This document shows positions 62,603 to 64,000 of a stretch of 64,000 nt of DNA, in pieces (within the stretch, counting starts at the first letter, position 1; each line of letters opens with the position of its first letter). The notes under the pieces were generated by a model. It worked only from the letters and a program-made list of their open reading frames with translations. It was not told where the DNA came from and ran no database searches. This DNA comes from Idiomarina aquatica (GTDB taxonomy: Bacteria > Pseudomonadota > Gammaproteobacteria > Enterobacterales > Alteromonadaceae). Made by a program: the position numbers and the translations under genes. The stretch is taken from the NCBI RefSeq assembly GCF_004362895.1, contig NZ_SNXI01000006.1, forward strand, positions 1 to 64,000, written 5' to 3'.

Positions 62603-62863
62603 TTACTTCCGCGAGGAATCAGTTTCTGATCGGTCAGATTCAGTTTTATGTGATTCGTTTTTTTGCTCAGATAGCTGGCTATCAGGCTTGCCTTCTTTAT
62701 CTGATTCCGCCTCATCCGCTTTATCACTGTCACCCATCGAGTTTTTAAACCCTTTAACGGCACTACCCATATCACTACCTAAGTTGCGCAAACGTTTGGT
62801 GCCGAAAAGCAGTACCACAATGACCAATAGAATAAGCAGTTGCCAAATACTAATGCCGCCCAT
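62603..62863 (-). CDS. tatA: Twin-arginine translocase subunit TatA
   Basis: 86 residues: membrane helix (about 5-20), FGTKRL hinge, amphipathic helix with [11 protein letters not shown], and a long charged tail rich in Asp, Glu, Lys and Ser. It forms the channel for folded, often cofactor-containing, proteins. First tat gene, 16 bases after ubiB. Confidence 0.95.
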   Translation of the reverse strand: MGGISIWQLLILLVIVVLLFGTKRLRNLGSDMGSAVKGFKNSMGDSDKADEAESDKEGKPDSQLSEQKNESHKTESDRSETDSSRK

Positions 62864-62879
62864 AATTCACCTATCTTGA

Positions 62880-64000
62880 TTAAAGATTGTTAGCGCGGGG
62901 TCGCGACCGCCACGCCAAAGATCCCAGTATAACAGTAATCACACCGAAAGTGATCGGCCACAGAGGGGTGCTACTTTCTGTTACCAGCCATGCTGTACTT
63001 ACCACACCGCTAGCTGCTAACAGAGACCAGAAGGAGCTGCGTGACGCCTGCTGCTGATGCATCAACTGCTGTTGATGTTGGCGCTCGAGCTGACGCTGAA
63101 TATGTTGCTGAGAATTCAGGTTTTCATAGAGCAAATTAGGCAACTCCGGCAACTTCTCAGCCCAGTAGGGGGCGTTCTCTTTGACCGAACGAACCACAGC
63201 CCGCCATCCAAGCTGCTCGTTCATCCAACGCTCTAAAAATGGCTTGGCAGTTTTCCATAAATCCAGCTCCGGATAAAGCTGACGGCCTAACCCCTCGATG
63301 TACAATAAGGTTTTTTGCAATAACACCAGTTGCGGCTGTACTTCCATTTCAAATCGTCTGGCCGTATTAAATAAATTAATCAATACATGTCCGAACGAAA
63401 TTTCGGCTAACGGCTTCTCGAAGATAGGCTCACAAACGGTACGTATGGCGGACTCGAATTCTTCAATATTGGTGTGCCGTGGCACCCAGCCTGAATCTAC
63501 ATGCAGCTCCGCAACTTTACGATAGTCACGATTAAAAAAGGCCAAAAAGTTTTCCGCAAGATAGCGTTTGTCTTCACGGTTTAAGGTGCCAACAATGCCA
63601 AAGTCAATGCCGATGTAGCGTGGGTTTAACGGTTCATCCTTGGCAACAAAAATGTTGCCCGGGTGCATATCTGCGTGAAAGAAACTGTCCCGAAACACTT
63701 GCGTGAAAAACACTTCGACGCCACGTTCGGCAAGCTTCTTCATATCTACGCCACGGGCTTGCAACACCTCAACATCACTAACGGGTATGCCATCAATTCG
63801 TTCCATCACCATCACGTTATGACGGCTGTAATCACTGTAAACAGTCGGAATATAAAGTAGTTCTGACTCTTCAAAATTACGTTTTAACTGAATTGCATTA
63901 GCTGCTTCACGCAATAAATCCAACTCATCGAGTAATGTTTTACGGTACTCCTTTACCACTTCTCTGGGCTTTAGCCGGCGTCCATCGGGTAAGTGATGCG
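62880..64000 (-). CDS. ubiB: UbiB kinase-like protein (5' end outside the window)
   Basis: Atypical protein-kinase-fold ATPase needed for ubiquinone synthesis. The frame continues to the right edge ([13 protein letters not shown] before the first internal GTG), so the start and roughly 170 residues are missing. Visible motifs are HADMHPGN and GIDFGIVG. Two C-terminal membrane helices end the protein (about the last 50 residues). It heads the ubiB-tatABC order seen in E. coli, where ubiE and ubiJ precede it. Confidence 0.95.
   Translation of the reverse strand, partial: HHLPDGRRLKPREVVKEYRKTLLDELDLLREAANAIQLKRNFEESELLYIPTVYSDYSRHNVMVMERIDGIPVSDVEVLQARGVDMKKLAERGVEVFFTQVFRDSFFHADMHPGNIFVAKDEPLNPRYIGIDFGIVGTLNREDKRYLAENFLAFFNRDYRKVAELHVDSGWVPRHTNIEEFESAIRTVCEPIFEKPLAEISFGHVLINLFNTARRFEMEVQPQLVLLQKTLLYIEGLGRQLYPELDLWKTAKPFLERWMNEQLGWRAVVRSVKENAPYWAEKLPELPNLLYENLNSQQHIQRQLERQHQQQLMHQQQASRSSFWSLLAASGVVSTAWLVTESSTPLWPITFGVITVILGSLAWRSRPRANNL

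Overview
The window is a stretch of gammaproteobacterial chromosome, most like Idiomarina or a close Alteromonadales relative. This placement is inferred from protein similarity and gene order. Supporting signs are the succinyltransferase arginine pathway (astC-astA-astD), several peptide-degrading enzymes, Alteromonadales-type small families (DUF3802-like, DUF2970, DUF3185), and blocks ordered as in other Gammaproteobacteria: orn/rsgA-psd, rsd/nudC-hemE, rpe-trpS, rho-trxA/rhlB-gppA, ubiB-tatABCD. No rRNA, tRNA, CRISPR array or complete insertion sequence was recognised.

Layout. 1-3.7 kb: an accessory pair on the minus strand, a subtilisin-like protease with an AAA ATPase, matching the IetAS anti-phage / plasmid-stability system. 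It sits next to a BCCT transporter gene whose 3' part has been replaced. 4.7-8.0 kb: orn, then rsgA-psd and a glycerophosphodiesterase. 8.0-12.2 kb: RND efflux permease and its adaptor. 12.3-14.8 kb: hemE, nudC and divergent rsd. 14.9-17.9 kb: an FkpA-type lipoprotein isomerase, a WD40 lipoprotein, slyX and prkB. 17.9-23.3 kb: an arginine-catabolism operon with DUF3802-like, OsmC and rlmJ genes at its end. 23.6-27.0 kb: rpe-trpS-pabA-HDOD. 27.2-36.7 kb: two small membrane proteins, oligopeptidase A, a dipeptidyl-peptidase IV-type lipoprotein, glutathione reductase and a pitrilysin lipoprotein. 36.9-39.6 kb: a GGDEF-EAL protein. 39.5-46.5 kb: an aspartic protease, OsmC, hemH, several membrane proteins, trhO, dps and a DUF3185 protein.

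46.6-51.5 kb is a thiamine-salvage operon. A TPP riboswitch precedes a TonB-dependent receptor, a PnuC-family (PnuT) permease, a thiamine-kinase-like phosphotransferase and an MFS transporter. The leader contains two mutually exclusive helices that give a readable model for translational control.

51.5-64.0 kb is core: fre, ubiD, rho with a structured 300-base leader, trxA, rhlB, a short Ppx/GppA protein, hemB, a 7TM-DISM diguanylate cyclase coupled to tatD, tatCBA, and ubiB running off the right edge. Two c-di-GMP proteins, four haem/ubiquinone genes and several secreted or lipoprotein peptidases suggest an aerobic, amino-acid-using marine heterotroph. The least ordinary parts are the IetAS junction, the thiamine riboswitch operon and the rho leader.
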